Shown: piece by piece, positions 23,667 to 36,222 of the stretch
Numbering within the stretch: position 1 is the first letter of the stretch
Layout: every line of letters begins with the position of its first letter
Assembly (NCBI GenBank): GCA_019022495.1
Contig: JAFEKR010000006.1
Span: 1,364,001 to 1,428,000 of the forward strand
Reading direction: 5' to 3'
From: Epichloe hybrida
Taxonomy: Eukaryota > Ascomycota > Sordariomycetes > Hypocreales > Clavicipitaceae
Length of the DNA: 64,000 nt
Translations under genes and position numbers: made by a program
The notes under the pieces: generated by a model
The model's input: the letters and a program-made list of their open reading frames with translations, nothing else
Database searches by the model: none
What the model was told of the DNA's origin: nothing

Positions 23667-23680
23667 AGTGAGGGGGCAAT
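23667..23680 (+). promoter_or_regulatory. polypurine tract of A2
   Basis: AGTGAGGGGGCAAT directly abuts the 3' LTR start at 23681. This is where a purine-rich primer for plus-strand DNA synthesis is expected. The corresponding G-run in A1 is the complement of 2473-2481. Confidence 0.75.
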
Positions 23681-23882
23681 TATAAGGCCTTACTTATAAT
23701 AACACCTATAATTACTAGTGCACCCCGCAGGCAGGCTATGTCCTAGGGCTAAGTCCACGTAACACTAGTAAGCCACTAGCTATAAGCTAGTGACTCGCAC
23801 GCATAACACACTTAGACCTAGCAAGCTTTAGTCAATATACTAGAGCCCCCATACCTCTTGCCTAGCTACCATTGTTCTCACA
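23681..23882 (+). repeat. 3' LTR of A2 (202 bp)
   Basis: The inner start is mutated (TATAAGGCCTTACTTATAATAA). The outer end is unmutated (CTTGCCTAGCTACC, then ATTGTTCTCACA). ATAAG follows. Confidence 0.95.
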
Positions 23883-24059
23883 ATAAGGCATTTTATTTAA
23901 ACCTAATGTTAAAAATAACCCTTAGCTAAGCTAGCTAACCTATATAACCTCCCTTTACACTCTCTTTACAACCCCTTTTCTCTCTTTATAGCTTTTTTAT
24001 GCCTTAGTGTTTTAAATATTAAGTTACTTTTGCTTTTACGCTATCTTTATAGCTTGCTT

Positions 24060-24260
24060 TTCCCTCTTTTTACTGTTTTTCCTTCTTTTATACTTTTTCT
24101 ATTGTTTTTTATTATTTCCCTCTGTTTATCCTATTAATCCTATTTATCCTATTTATCCTATTTTGTTTATCCTGTTTATTCCGCCCTGTTTACCTTATTT
24201 ATCTTGTTTATTCTGTTTATTCTATTTACCCTATTTTTCCTGTTTTTCCTGTTTTGCTTG
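24060..24260 (+). repeat. pyrimidine-rich tandem repeat in F leader
   Basis: Irregular repeats of 9-11 bp built from TTTATCCTATT / TTTATCCTGTT variants on one strand, nearly free of A/G runs. A 68-codon open frame at 24163-24369 is a by-product of this simple sequence (alternating Phe, Leu, Cys and Pro). C to T decay is partial: CCTG and CCTA units alternate. Confidence 0.8.
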
Positions 24261-24369
24261 TTTTTTAGATTTACCTAGTCTATCCCTCTTAATAAGTATA
24301 GAAATTACGCTATTATTATACTACTATTTACTTTATTTAAATTATTTAAGAAGACTAAACCCTTCTTAA

Positions 24370-25900
24370 GAAAGGGATAGAATTAAATATTAGACTATTA
24401 ATAAGATAGACTCCTTACCTTACTTCCCCTAATAATAAAATATCCTAAAAGCCTTTAAAAATAGCTTTTAAAAGACTAGAAAAAAATAGTTTACTAAGGT
24501 AACTATAGCTATATTTATTTATACTTATAAGAGACTAGGAAAAGCTTACCTAACTAAACCTAGAGATTACTATATAGCCTAAACTTAATAATTAAATTAT
24601 AAGGTTTATTTATACTAGTAAATATTAAAATTAGTAAGAAAAAAACCTTTAGGAGAACTTTAGAGAAGATTTTAAAGGTTAAATAAAAGATATATTTAGG
24701 AGAGCTTTTAATAAGCTTATAAGAGAGCTATAAAACTCCCTATAAGATAATAATATTTATATTAGCTAAGGAGTAAGCTTTTTTATTCTAATAGCCCTTA
24801 AATATATACTTTAAGAGATAATAATAACCCTATAATTAGGAAATAAGTTATAATCTCCTAAACTACCTTATATATAACCCCTATAAGCTATTACCCTAAA
24901 GACCTTCCCTAATATTCCTTACCCTTAAAAGGAATAATTACTATATTCTCTATAAGAACCCTTATAATAATCTTAATTATATTAGGAGTTTAACCCTTAA
25001 TAGCTTACTTTTCTTCCTTATTCCTTCCCTTTAGATAAATAAATTATAAAGAAAATATCTAAGCTTATAAAGATATATAAGAATAGTAATTACTATAGTA
25101 AGAAGCTATATAACTTTCTTTTACTAAAACTTATACTCTTTAAAAGTAAGTATAACTAGATTAACTTCCTTAAGTTATATTTTAGTAAAGTATTCCTTAT
25201 TATATTAATAGGAGATACTAAATAGCACTTTTTTAATTACCTTACTAGTAAGAACCTCTCTTATAAAAAGATAATTATAAATATCTATTAATAATTTAAA
25301 ATAGAAAGTAATTAATAGTTTTATTACTATAAGTAAAGTAATATAACCCTTAAAAATATTATTATATAAAACCCTAATAAGAGTAAGCTTAAGTGCCTTA
25401 AGATTTTATTAACTATCTTAAAGAGAGTTTATAAAGGGCTATACTCCTTTAATATAGTAAATATAAAGCTTTATAAGTAAACCTTAAATATAGTCTCTAG
25501 TATCCCTAAATATTAGGTAGTAAAGTATATATATATACTAGGCTTTAAGAACCTTACTAGTAATCTTTATAAATTAATTATAATTATAAAGAGTAATATA
25601 AGAAGTAACTAATACTACTAGTATTAAGATAAAGACCTATTAAAGGTAATATTTATAAACTACTAATATAGCTAATAGAATTAAAGAGACTAAGAAAGAG
25701 AAGGTTATTATAGTAACTTTAGATAGTTTAAGTAATGCTTTATTTATAGTAAGAGTGGCTACTAGTTATTAAATTACACTAATACTAAATATTAAAAAGA
25801 GAAAGAGAGGTAATAAGCTAGTAAGAACTATTATTTACCTCCTATAAAGAAGAAGTTTTAGGTATTTCTTACTTTATTTAAAGGAAATAATAGTAATAAA
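24370..25900 (+). pseudogene. F gag pseudogene with Cys-rich motif
   Basis: Degenerate frame with RIP-type stops. Near 25735-25800 the translation reads CFIYSKSGY followed by a stop where Trp would fit. If Tyr stands for Cys (TGT to TAT) this restores a CFxCxKxGCW motif that I recall from fungal copia-type polyproteins. The N-terminal part is only recognised as coding-like, not by domain. Confidence 0.5.
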
Positions 25901-26599
25901 GAAAAGGAAATAAAAGACTAGGAAATATAGCTTAAGGCCTTTACTTAGGACTAAGATAATAGTAATAATAATATTAAGAAAAAGCTATTATTAAAGGCAT
26001 AACTTAGTATTATATAATTCTTTTACATAGGATTATAAATAATAGATAATATTAATATCTTTATAATACTTAAGAATTAAGCTTTTTAACACGCCTTACT
26101 TAAGTAAGAGCTATACCTTAAAGAGGCTTCTAATAAAGATAATTTAATTTATTATACCTCTAAAGGATACTATTCTAAAGGGATCTTTAAAGAAATTATA
26201 CTAGATATAAGAGCCTTAGGCTAATTAACTACTAGTCTAGCATAAGCTAAAGCCTTGCTAAGATTAATGCTATTATTAATAATTAAACCCTATAACCTAG
26301 AAGTTATTTGCTTTAGTGCTAGATTAGTAATAATATATAGTATTATTTATATGCTTACAAAGCTTAGCTAAATTAACTTCTATATCCTTAATACTACTAT
26401 ACCCTTTCTCTTTTCCCTTACTAATATAAATAAAATAAAGGTTAAGATTAATAACCTTACTAATATATTAATTTAAAATAATAAGACTATACCTATTATA
26501 CGTAAATAGGGCTACCCTTAGTAGCTTCTAGAGGTAAGAGAAACCGCTGCTTTTTACTTATTAAAAGGAGAGATTTATTAACTTTACTAAAGGTTTAGT

Positions 26600-27950
26600 T
26601 ATCCCTTAATTTAATAGCTTATAAAGATTCTTTAATAAGCTAGTTATAATGTTAAATATTATATAATTAAGAAGCTAACTAAAGTCTGTTATTATTATTA
26701 GATAAATAGAAAAGCCCTTAGCTAGTTTAAATTCTCCCTTAAAGATAACTATAACTTTAACTATAAGATTATTATTAATATTATATAAATTAATAGCTAG
26801 CTAGTCCTTTATATTATTAATTTAGTAACCTTATTTTAAGTAGCCTAATTCCTTAACTCTAAGAAGCAAAAAGCTTATAATATCTAGGATATAATTAGAG
26901 AGTGCTAGATTAATATATATCTAGGCCCTCTAGACTAGATTATTTATAATACTAGTAATAACTTTACTTTAGCTAAATTTAGGTATTATACTTACTTAAT
27001 ATTAATTAATATTAATAAGATACCTATTAAAGCCTATAATAGTATTAGAAAGGTTAAAAGATATTATAAACCTCTTTACTAGGCTTATAATATTATTACG
27101 GATTTAATTAGTAAAGAGATTACTTCTAAGCAGTGACTTTAGATAGCTATTAAAGCTATTAATAACTTAGTAGGCCTTAATAGCCTTATGCTAACCTTAC
27201 TAGTCTTTAAAGCTTACTTATAGATAATAGATAAGTTATTACTAAGTATCTCTATTATTTAATAAGCTAAAGTAATTTAGAAGGTAACTAATAAAGTCCG
27301 CTATTACCTAGCTAAGAGGTAGGTTTATAAGGCCCTTAGTGTTTAGAATAGCCCTAATATATTACTAATATATTAGCTACTACTATAGACTAATATATAT
27401 ATATAAAGAGAAAAAGGTAAATAGCATAGCCCTTATAAGCTATTAGCTACTAATAAGGAGACTTATATAGTTAAGATACCCTATAGCCTAGCTAAGTTTT
27501 ACTTTATAGTAGTAAAGCTATACTATAAGGACTTATAATATATAAGGGCTAATAAGTAAAGCCTTTAGGATATTAGGGAATATAACCTAGGCCTAGAGGT
27601 CCTTACTTATAATATAGCCCCTTTCTATACTATAGCCCCCTTTAATACTGTAGTCTTATTATAAGAAAGGGCTAAGGGGGCTAGGGAAAATAAGCTACTT
27701 ATAAAGGGTAGTAAGGTAAAGAAAGAAAAGAAAGAGATACTAGTAAAAAGAAAGTAAGGGAGGCTAAGGAAAAACCTTATAGTTTAATTTTATATTAATA
27801 AGGGCATAGAGAAGCTTATAAAGGCTATTAAGGCTAAAGGTAATCCTATAGGAAGCTATAGAGTTAAAGAACTTATAGTAAGCCTTAAGGTAACTAAAGC
27901 TACCTCTATAGGAAGCTATAAAGCTAGTGGCCCTAAGGAAGTAAAAGTAA
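26600..27950 (+). pseudogene. F integrase pseudogene
   Basis: The integrase core is legible through the stops: IINLVTLFQVA near 26815 (first Asp of DDE changed to Asn), YLGPLDQIIYNTSNNF near 26915 (second Asp to Asn), and IPIKAYNSIRKVKRYYKPL near 27020-27080 (the Glu of VExHN changed to Lys). A Lys-rich tail to about 27950 precedes where RT would start. The loss of all three acidic residues is explicable by G to A mutation alone. Confidence 0.75.
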
Positions 27951-28092
27951 AGGTAATTAAGGCCTAGGTTTATAATCCTAAGGAGCTTATTAGACTTATA
28001 AAGCCCCTTATATTTATTAATAAAGACTAAGAGAAAGTATTAATTAAGGAGATTATAGCTAGAGAAGTGCTAAATATAGTATTCCTTATAGT

Positions 28093-28303
28093 CAGAGTAT
28101 TGTTTGTAGTTAGTGTAGTGTGTTTTGTAGTTTTATATTTAATTTTATAGCTAGCTTATAATTAAATAGATTATCCTATAAATTACGTAATCCTATAGAG
28201 ATAAATCCTAAGAAAAATACTATATATAAAAGTGGGTCTAAAAGTGGACCCCTTCCCTGTAAATTAGAAAAACTACATTTGTAGTGTATTCTTAGTGCTA
28301 AAA
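28093..28303 (+). mobile_element. hAT3, left end only (interrupted by A3)
   Basis: Starts CAGAGTATTG followed by GTAGTTAGTGTAGTG, the same terminus and subterminal repeat as hAT1. It contains AAAAGTGGGTCTAAAAGTGG, the inverse of a motif in the 99-bp repeats of hAT2. The preceding eight bases (CTTATAGT) are the candidate target duplication. The other end lies beyond the window. Confidence 0.75.
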
Positions 28304-28505
28304 TGTGAGAACAATGGTAGCTAGGCAAGAGGTATAGGGGCTCTAGTATATTAACTAAAGCTTGCTAGGTCTAAGTGTGTTATGCGTGTAAGTCGCTAGC
28401 TTATAGCTAGTGGCTTGCTAGTGTTACGTAAACCTAGCCCTAGGACATAGCCTGCCTGCGGGGTGCACTAGTAATTATAGGTGTTATTATAAGTGAGGCC
28501 TTATA
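28304..28505 (-). repeat. 3' LTR of A3 (202 bp)
   Basis: The outer edge reads TGTGAGAACAATGGTAGC (unmutated); the inner edge AGTGAGGCCTTATA (mutated). The flanking TAAAA at 28299-28303 is the expected 5-bp duplication, testable at the unseen right end. Confidence 0.95.
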
Positions 28506-28605
28506 ATTACCCCCTTACTTATAGCTAGGCTCCTAAATAGCTTACTAGCTATTATATAGCTATTTACTACCTAGTTACTATATTAAAATAATAATAAATA
28601 ATAAG

Positions 28606-28610
28606 TAGCG
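28606..28610. repeat. target duplication of B1, TAGCG (with 36493-36497)
   Basis: TAGCG precedes TGTTAGGAGC and follows GCCGTGACA. A1 has the uninterrupted target AGCAGCGCTTAAG near 2570, and A2 its inverse near 23570. Confidence 0.95.
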
Positions 28611-28880
28611 TGTTAGGAGCGCAGAGGTTAAAGATAGGATGTTTATCGAAGCGAGTCTTTAGAGAACCTTTAGGCCATGTGGATAACAAAGAGGCTAGCT
28701 AGCTATAAGATAGCCACGTGCTTATAGAGCAAGGTATTTATTAAAGACTACGCATATTATTAGTACTAGGTTAGAGATTAAAACCTTTACGCACCTACCC
28801 CTAGCTAGTATTTATCTAGTAGTAACTATAATAGTCCTAGCTATTACTTTATTCTTAACCTTTTAGTATAAGCTATAATA
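28611..28880 (+). repeat. 5' LTR of B1 (270 bp)
   Basis: Outer start TGTTAGGAGCGCAGAGG is unmutated. The inner end is TAGTATAAGCTATAATA, where the solo LTR has CGGTGCAAGCCGTGACA: every difference is C to T or G to A. Confidence 0.95.
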
Positions 28881-30100
28881 AATTAATCTCTCTTAACCTT
28901 TTTAAGGATATAAACCATTAGCTAGATTATTATATAGCTAATACTCTAAAGATCTATAAGAAATATACTAGTACCTTATAATAATAAAGCTATAGATAAT
29001 TAGGAAAATAAAGAACCCTTATAATCTAGAACTATAGATAATAAGGTATAATAAACGCCACTTAATCCTAATTTAGGTAAAGGTATAGATAATATAACTA
29101 AAGAAAAAAGGGCATTATAGTAATGCTATAAGGTTATATAATCTAAGCTACGTTACCTTTAGAGAAGATAAAAGGTCTTATAGATAGAGGCATAAATTAA
29201 AGAGCTTAAGGCAAATCTAGGATTAGCTAGACCTTAAACTAGACCTATAATTACCCCTTAATCTAAACCTATAATTACCCCTTAAACATTAGCTATAATT
29301 TTACCTATAGTTTATAGTAATATAGTAGTAATTATATAGTGAGGTAGTCTTATTAAAATATAGATAAAAATACTTATATATAAAGGGGAAATATATAAAA
29401 GCCTATAGAATTTCTTAGTAAACTTAGATATACTATTTAAATTAAACTACTATACCTTTAAGGATAATATAACTAAGGTAGTATATATAAGTAGCTACCT
29501 AGCTAGTAATATAAAGTAATAGTAAATACGTTATATAACTATAAATAGGCACGTAGATTATTTATTAATTACCTAGGCAGATTTCCTAGAATAGTTAAAA
29601 ACTAGAATAATAGATATAGGTATAAGACACTTAGAAGTAATAAGGTTATTACTAAATCTTAGGTAAAAGAATAGCTAATTATTTTAATCCTTTATATAAG
29701 CCTAAGATAAGGTAAAAGCTAAGTTACCTAAAGAAATCCCTATATATCTAAGAATTATAATCTTTTTAAATAGCTTAAATAATGCTATAAGGAAGTAAAT
29801 AATTAGTTAAAAGATCCTAATAACCTAGAGCTAACTATAAGGCTAGGGTAAGAAAGCAAAGGTTATAATAGGTTTAGGCTAAAATAATAAAAAAGGTTAG
29901 GACTTTAAAAGAAAGAGATAATACTCTTATTTTACATTACCTATAGATAAGGCGTAGTAATAAAGTAAAGACTAAGGGAGAAGATTATCCTTAGTATACT
30001 ATAAATATAAAAAGCCTAGGTATACTATACTAACTTATTAGGCACTAGATTATTTAACTTATAAAAGTACTAAATATATAACTAAGAAGCATAAGGAAAG
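28881..30100 (+). pseudogene. B1 gag pseudogene with decayed zinc knuckle
   Basis: Leader and gag. At 29997-30038 the translation YYKYKKPRYTILTY has exactly the spacing C-x2-C-x4-H-x4-C if each Tyr stands for Cys or His (TGC/TGT to TAC/TAT, CAT to TAT), so the nucleocapsid knuckle can be inferred with all four ligands lost. Upstream is a capsid-like region that I cannot assign further. Confidence 0.7.
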
Positions 30101-33100
30101 TAATAATAAAGCTATATCTCCTAATATAATACTAGTTTAATTAGTATAGACCTAGGAATATAATCTTACTATAGAATACCCTATAGATAATAGAATAAGA
30201 ATATAAGTATCTCTATAATAAGATAACTAGTAGTTAGCTATATAAGCGCTATTAATATAGGTATATAGTCTTTAATAATTTATCTAAAATTATTATTAAA
30301 AAAGGATTAGGAGAATATAATCTAATTAAATAGGATATTAAAGAGTGTAAGTAAAAAAGTGATTTTATATTAAGGAATTCTAAAAGAATTAGTTAAGATA
30401 AAAGATAGTATAGGATTTATAAAGGTTTACTAAGTTAGCTACTTTATTACTAATATAGGTAAAGGGATAATTCTAGGTATAGACTAGATTAAAGAGTATT
30501 TACCTATAATTATATATTAGGAGCATAAATACTAGAGATATCTAGTAATAATAAAATATCTCTCCTTTACTTATAGTAAGTAATAAGTATATAAAGAGAA
30601 AAAAATAGTAGTAGTTACTTTATTATTAGGAGTAATAAAGATTAGGCTAAGTATTCTAGAAAATAAAAATTAAAAAGGAAAAGGAGAAAGCTAATTAAAG
30701 GACCTAGCAGTAATAAATATATAAATAAATAGTAAAGTAGCTATATAAATTCTTAAGTATACTTATTTATAGTAAAAAAGTAAAGGTATTATAGTTATAC
30801 TAATTTTAGAAAATATAAGTAGTAAAGAAGCTATATTAAATTAAAATAAGAGCACTAAGCGCCTTATACTAATAATCCTAGAAGAATATAAGGAGTTTAT
30901 AGATATTTTTTCTAAAGAGTTAGTAAGTAAGCTTCCTAAACTAGGAGGTTACACTTATATAATTAAATTAGAAGAAGGGAAAACACTACCTTAGGGGCCT
31001 ATATATAATTTAGCTAAAAGGAAGCTAGAGGTTCTTAGAGAGTACCTTATAAGTGCGTAGCTTAAAGGGTAAATTAGCAGATTAGTTAGCCTAGCTAAAG
31101 CCCTAATTTTATTTATTCTAAAGAAAGGAGGGAAATTAAGGCTTTATATAAATTATAGGGGCTTAAATAAGATTATAATTAAGAATAAGGCCCCTTTGCC
31201 TCTTATTACTAAAATTCTTAATTAATTAGTAAGCGTAGTTATTTTTATAGTCTTGGATTTAAAAGATATATACTACTAGCTATATATTTGCTTAGGTAAT
31301 AAGTAGAAAACAGCGTTTTATTATTAATATAGTCACTTTAAATATCTAGTAATACTATTTAGACTAGTTAACACACTAGTGACTTTTTAGGAGTATATTA
31401 ATAATACTCTTAAAGGACTTATTAATAAGACTTATATTATCTATCTAGATAATATGCTAATATATAGCAGCAAGGTTAAAGATTATATAGAGCATATTAA
31501 ATAAGTTTTACATAGGTTTAGAGAGGTAAGTCTTTTTATTAACCTTAAGAAGTATTAATTTTTAGTTAAGGAAGTTAAATTTTTAGGCTTTAAGATATTA
31601 GAGAAAGGTATTATAATAGACTTAGTAAGAGTTAAAGTAATTATAACCTAGCTAATATTACGTAGCATTTTTAATATTTAGTTATTTCTTAGTTTTACTA
31701 GATTTTACTGCTATTTTATTAAATAGTATAGTAAAGTTATTATTCTATTAATAGATTACCTTAGAGGGAATTAACTAGTAATATTTAAACTAGAACCCTA
31801 TAAGATAGTAGTGTTTAGAGAGCTTTAATAAAGATTTTAGGAAGCGCTAATTTTAGTGTATTTTAACTTACTTATGTATCTTAGAGTGAAGACAAATATA
31901 TCTAGATATATAATTAGGGCTATACTTATAATGTTAGTGCTAGGTTACTAGCACTTAGTTATGTTTATATTAAGAAAAATAACTAATACTAAATTATAAT
32001 ATTTAACACCTAATAGCAAATTATTAGCTATCTAAGAGGCTTTTCGCATATAGAGACACTATCTCGCTTATTTAGCTTATATAATTAAAGTTATTATAGA
32101 TTATTTAAACTATAAGTACCTTACTATAAAGCCTAAGCTTACTAGTAAGTAAGTAACTACGCTTAATAAGCTTTATCCTTTTGATTTTAAGATTATATAT
32201 TATATAAGGAAATTAAATCCTACTAACTTACTTTTAAGAAAACTAGATTTTATAAGTAAGGCAAGGAAAGAGAAAGTAATAACTATATAACTTCCTGCCT
32301 TTTTATCTAAATTTATAGATACTAAGAGATAGGAACACTATAGTAATATTATTAATACTATAGGTTCCATAAAAACATCACTTAATGTAACTAATAGTTA
32401 GTTATAATAACGCTGTAATAATACTACTAATATCTAGGGTTTTAAAAAATCATAACTTAACTATATTCCTAAAGAACCTAATAATCTAGATAATCTTAGA
32501 AGAGTTATATTAGTAAGGTTATTTAATACTTTTTATACTTCTATTAATAAGTAATAAGCTAGCTATAATAATACTATTAGTACCTAGTGTATATATTGTT
32601 TATTGCTTAATTATTTTAATTTTCCTATTAAACTAGCTATTACTAATAGGGATAGACTAGCATAGGTTATTACTAGTAAGTAATAAGGGCGCCCCTTAAA
32701 AACATTACTTATCTATATCCTTATAAGACTAGAAGCATTTATTAAACTAATTACTTATAGAGATATTATAGCTAGGATTTAATCTATTTAAAGAATCTCT
32801 TTTAAGTTTAACTCTAACTTTCTAGAAAAGAGCTTAGAATTAAAACCCCTAATTTAAGTCTTATTATATAAAGCATAGTAAGGTAATAACTTTACTATAG
32901 CTTAATTAAAGTTACTTAAAAGCAGTAATTTAGCTATATCTTAAATATAGTTAATTAGACCCTCTAAGCTATTAATATTTAAGAATTATATTTTTATTTC
33001 TCTAGGTATAAGGAAAGAAATTTTATTACTAACTTATAATAACCCTACTACTAGGCACTAAGGAGTAAGTAAAACTGTTTATTAGATTATAAACTAATAT

Positions 33101-34300
33101 TATTAGCTAATAATAAAGAAAGATATAAAGGTATATATTAGTACTTATATAAATTATTAGACTTTAAAACTAAGGCATTATAAACTATATAGTAAGCTAG
33201 CTATATTACTAGTGCTTAATCGCCCCTTTTAGGAATTATTAATGGATTTTATTACTAGACTTCCACTAGTAAAAGATTTAAGTTAAACCTATAACGCAAT
33301 TTTAGTTATTATTAACTATTTCATAAAATACAGTATTTACATCCCTATTTTAACATAACTAACTAGTAATAGGCTAGTAACTATGTTCTTAGAATATGTT
33401 TTTAGAGACTATAAAGCCCTAGAAGGTATTATAATAAACTAAGGTTCTATATTTACTAGTGGTTTCTAGATAACTTTTTATTATTTTCTTATAATAAAGT
33501 AACTACTTAGCACTGCTTTTTACCCCTAGATAAATAGTTAAATAAAACGTTTAAACTAGGTCTTAGAATATTATTTAAGGGCTTTTACTTATACTAAATA
33601 GACTAATTAGGCAAATAACCTATTAATAGCATAATTTACATATAATATAAGTAATCACTTAACGTATAGCTACACACTAGTAGAGGCATTATAAGGTTAT
33701 AATCCTAGAGGTCTATAGTAAGTAATAGTAAACATCCCTTTAGTAAATAATTAAGCTAAAAGTAAGATTTTAGTACTAAGAGAGAAGCATACTATAATTA
33801 AGTAGCTTTTAAGTAACTTATAGACTTAGTATAAAAAATATTATAACTAGAAGAGAACTCTAATAAGGTTTAAAGTTAGTAACTATATTTTATTATTAAT
33901 AAAAAACATTAACCTAAGACACCCTAGTAGGAAGCTAGCTATAAAGTATTTAGATCCCTATAAGATTAAAAAGGTAATTAAAAGTTATAGATTAGTGTAT
34001 TAATTAAAATTACTACCTAGGACTTAATAATATAATATATTTAATATTACTAGTCTTAAACCTTTTAAAGGGGACCTAATAGATATAGAAGATATATCCT
34101 TACTATAAGATACTATTAAAGATAATAAATAAGAGTTTAAAGTTAAGAGAATTATTTTACACTACTATAATAAAAAGCATTATAAATATCTAGTTAAATA
34201 GAAGGGCTATAATACTTTAGAGAATTCTTAGGTATTAAAAAGGGATTTTATTACTAGAGAAATTATTAATAACTATAAGTAATAGCTAAGTAATAAAGTT
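30100..34300 (+). pseudogene. B1 pol pseudogene with chromodomain
   Basis: RT: LRLYINYRGLNKI near 31138; YLDN at 31442-31453 followed by MLIYS (YLDDxLIYS before RIP). The RNase H end is near 32200-32270 (RKLNPTNLLLRKLDF, like GKxNPADxLSRRPD). Integrase: LLMDFITRLPLVK near 33238, FTSGF near 33460 and FYPQINSQIKRLNQVLE near 33520, where HPQTDGQTERxNQxLE is usual. Chromodomain at 34133-34283: EFKVKRIILHYYNK, then YLVKQKGY. The catalytic Asp of YLDD is changed to Asn. Confidence 0.9.
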
Positions 34301-36222
34301 AATATAAGGTAGTTATGTTTTATAACTTAATATACTAAAGATATTAGAAAATAAAGTTAATTTACTTAGATAACTTAAATAATCTATTATATAGCTACTA
34401 AGTACTTATCCCTTTATAATAAAGTTAGCCCTTAAGACTACTAGTCCCTTATTATTATTAGTAGCTATAGGAGCTATAGAGGAAGAGGCCTTAGGAGTAT
34501 CTTTATTATTAAAATCCCTCTTTTTATATATATAAACCTAAAATACACTAGGGAGCTTAATAGGACTAATATATTTAGGTAAATTAATAGCATTTAGTAT
34601 AAACTACTAGTAAGTTAGTTAAGCATTAGCTATATATATTAAGAAAGCTTACCTTTAGGATATTCTAGGCTATAAAGTAAAGATAGTTTATAATATTAAT
34701 CTAAGTCTTTAGATTTATAGTATTACTTAGTAGCGCTATTATAGTATATTTATTATATTTTACCTTATAAGTAATATTAGTAAATATTTAAGTATAGTAA
34801 ATATAACTATACTTATTAGAATTTTTATAAACTAGGATAGTATTCTATAGCTTTTTCTTTGCTTTTATAATAGGCTAGTAATAAGTTAGTAGTAATCTAG
34901 TATCTAGAAAATAGGATTATACTTACTTTATTTTAATAGTAATAGCTACCTTTAGGAGTAGCTTTAATAAGTTTAAATAGCCTATTATAAAGCTATATAA
35001 TTTAAGCTAAAGTCTAGTAATATATTAGTAATAACTAGGTAAATTCTAGTTAAGAGAGATATACTATAATATAGTTTTTATTATTTTAGAAGTAATAAGT
35101 ATATTTTATTAAATAGCCTATTAAATATTAGCTATAAAGAAGTAATAAGTAAGTAAAGAAGTTATACTTAAAGATTTATTATATTTAGCTAGGAAGGTTT
35201 TTTTATTAATAAGGTATCCTAGAATCTTATAAGTACTATTTTTTAGGAGGATATTTTATATTACTACTTACTAATAATAGCGTATATATAAAATCTTTTT
35301 TAAAGTTATTTTACTAGTAGTAAGTTAGTAATAGAGATACTATAAGGATATAATAAACTTATAATAAGATTTTAGAAGAAGTTTAATTTTAGGGAGACTT
35401 TATAGGAGATTTCTTAGTTAATAAATCTTCTTAAGGTATTAATAAAGGCAGAGTTTAGGCATAAGACTTAGATATAGTAAACTAGCTATAAGTTAGCTAT
35501 AATAGACTAGATAAGAAAGTTATACTAATAAGAGTATAAACTTATAAGCTAGATAAGGGTAAGAAACTAAGATAAATAAGGATAGATAATAATAATAATT
35601 AGGGACTAAAAGAGGTTAGTAATTACTAAGTAATAGTAATAAGAGAGCTATTACTTAGCTAGTAAGGGTAACTTATAAGGTTAAGAGATATTATAAAAGA
35701 AAGGAAAAGTGTAAAAGAGAGGAAAAATTAGTCTCTTTTATATTAACCTTAGACCCCTTAAGTAATCTAACGCACTATAGATAGGTAATTTATAAATTAT
35801 AATAATAACTATTAGCACTACTAAATATACACATGCCTAATAGCTATAAGCTTATAGTAACTATAACATAAGCCCTCTAGTTAGACTATTTAGAACCCTA
35901 GTATTAGGTACCTTATTTATTTAACTAATTATAAAAATTAACATAGGTTATTTATATTATTTTTTCTAGCTATATAACAGGTAATAATATTTATTTTGCT
36001 ATAGTAAAGCCACGTATAGGCTATTATTAGAACATTACTAACTATAATAAGGGGTTATTTTTAATTAGTAGCATTATTATTATTATTTCTTTTTGTTTAC
36101 CTACGTGTCTAGATATAAGGTGCCTTATCTTATTTTCTTTATAAAGCTCTAATGCAGTAACCACGCCTTAAGTAAGTAGCTTATTTTATAATTAAGGTTA
36201 ATTATATATAAGGGGGGTATTA
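34300..36222 (+). other. B1 tract between chromodomain and 3' LTR, unassigned
   Basis: About 1.9 kb, longer than needed for an untranslated region. The plus strand reads as coding-like stretches once TAA/TAG are taken as Gln/Trp (for example KEVILKDLLYLARKVFLLIR near 35160 and LTHYRQVIYKLQ near 35770), with a Gln/Lys/Arg-rich middle. I recognise no domain. It ends with the purine tract near 36211-36219. It could be an extra ORF or non-coding. Confidence 0.4.
36211..36222 (+). promoter_or_regulatory. polypurine tract of B1
   Basis: AAGGGGGGTAT ends directly before the 3' LTR start at 36223, the expected plus-strand primer position. Confidence 0.75.

Larger units (their letters stand above)
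22400..23680. other. A2 tract between chromodomain and 3' LTR
   Basis: About 1.3 kb. The minus strand has an open frame of 75 codons at 23318-23545, ending in NPLSKPKLPKINY. It can be read further (toward 22900) if TAA/TAG are taken as former CAA/CAG/TGG. The plus strand has no comparable domain. It ends with the purine-rich tract at 23667-23680. Confidence 0.5.
17146..23882 (+). mobile_element. Ty3/gypsy chromovirus copy A2 (6737 bp, uninterrupted)
   Basis: The reference copy of family A: two 202-bp LTRs (17146-17347, 23681-23882), ATAAG duplication on both sides, plus-strand gag, protease, RT, RNase H, integrase and chromodomain, then a 1.3-kb tract and a purine-rich tract before the 3' LTR. 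Every coding frame is riddled with TAA/TAG. It is inserted in element F. Comparison with A1 and A3 shows mostly C/T and G/A differences plus the loss or gain of one minisatellite unit. Confidence 0.97.
23883..28092 (+). mobile_element. element F, right part (gag to integrase; probably copia-type)
   Basis: Plus-strand retroelement continuing from 16681-17145. A pyrimidine-rich leader is followed by a gag-like frame with a Cys-rich motif near 25735, and an integrase core at 26815-27080. It is cut at 28092 by hAT3 and everything inserted in it; the RT should lie right of the window. The integrase-first order points to copia, but RT is not visible to prove it. Confidence 0.75.

Noticed and set aside
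24163..24369. 68-codon plus-strand open frame with a Phe/Leu/Cys/Pro pattern
   Set aside because: It is the translation of the pyrimidine-rich tandem repeat in the F leader. The periodic composition explains it and no start context or domain is present.
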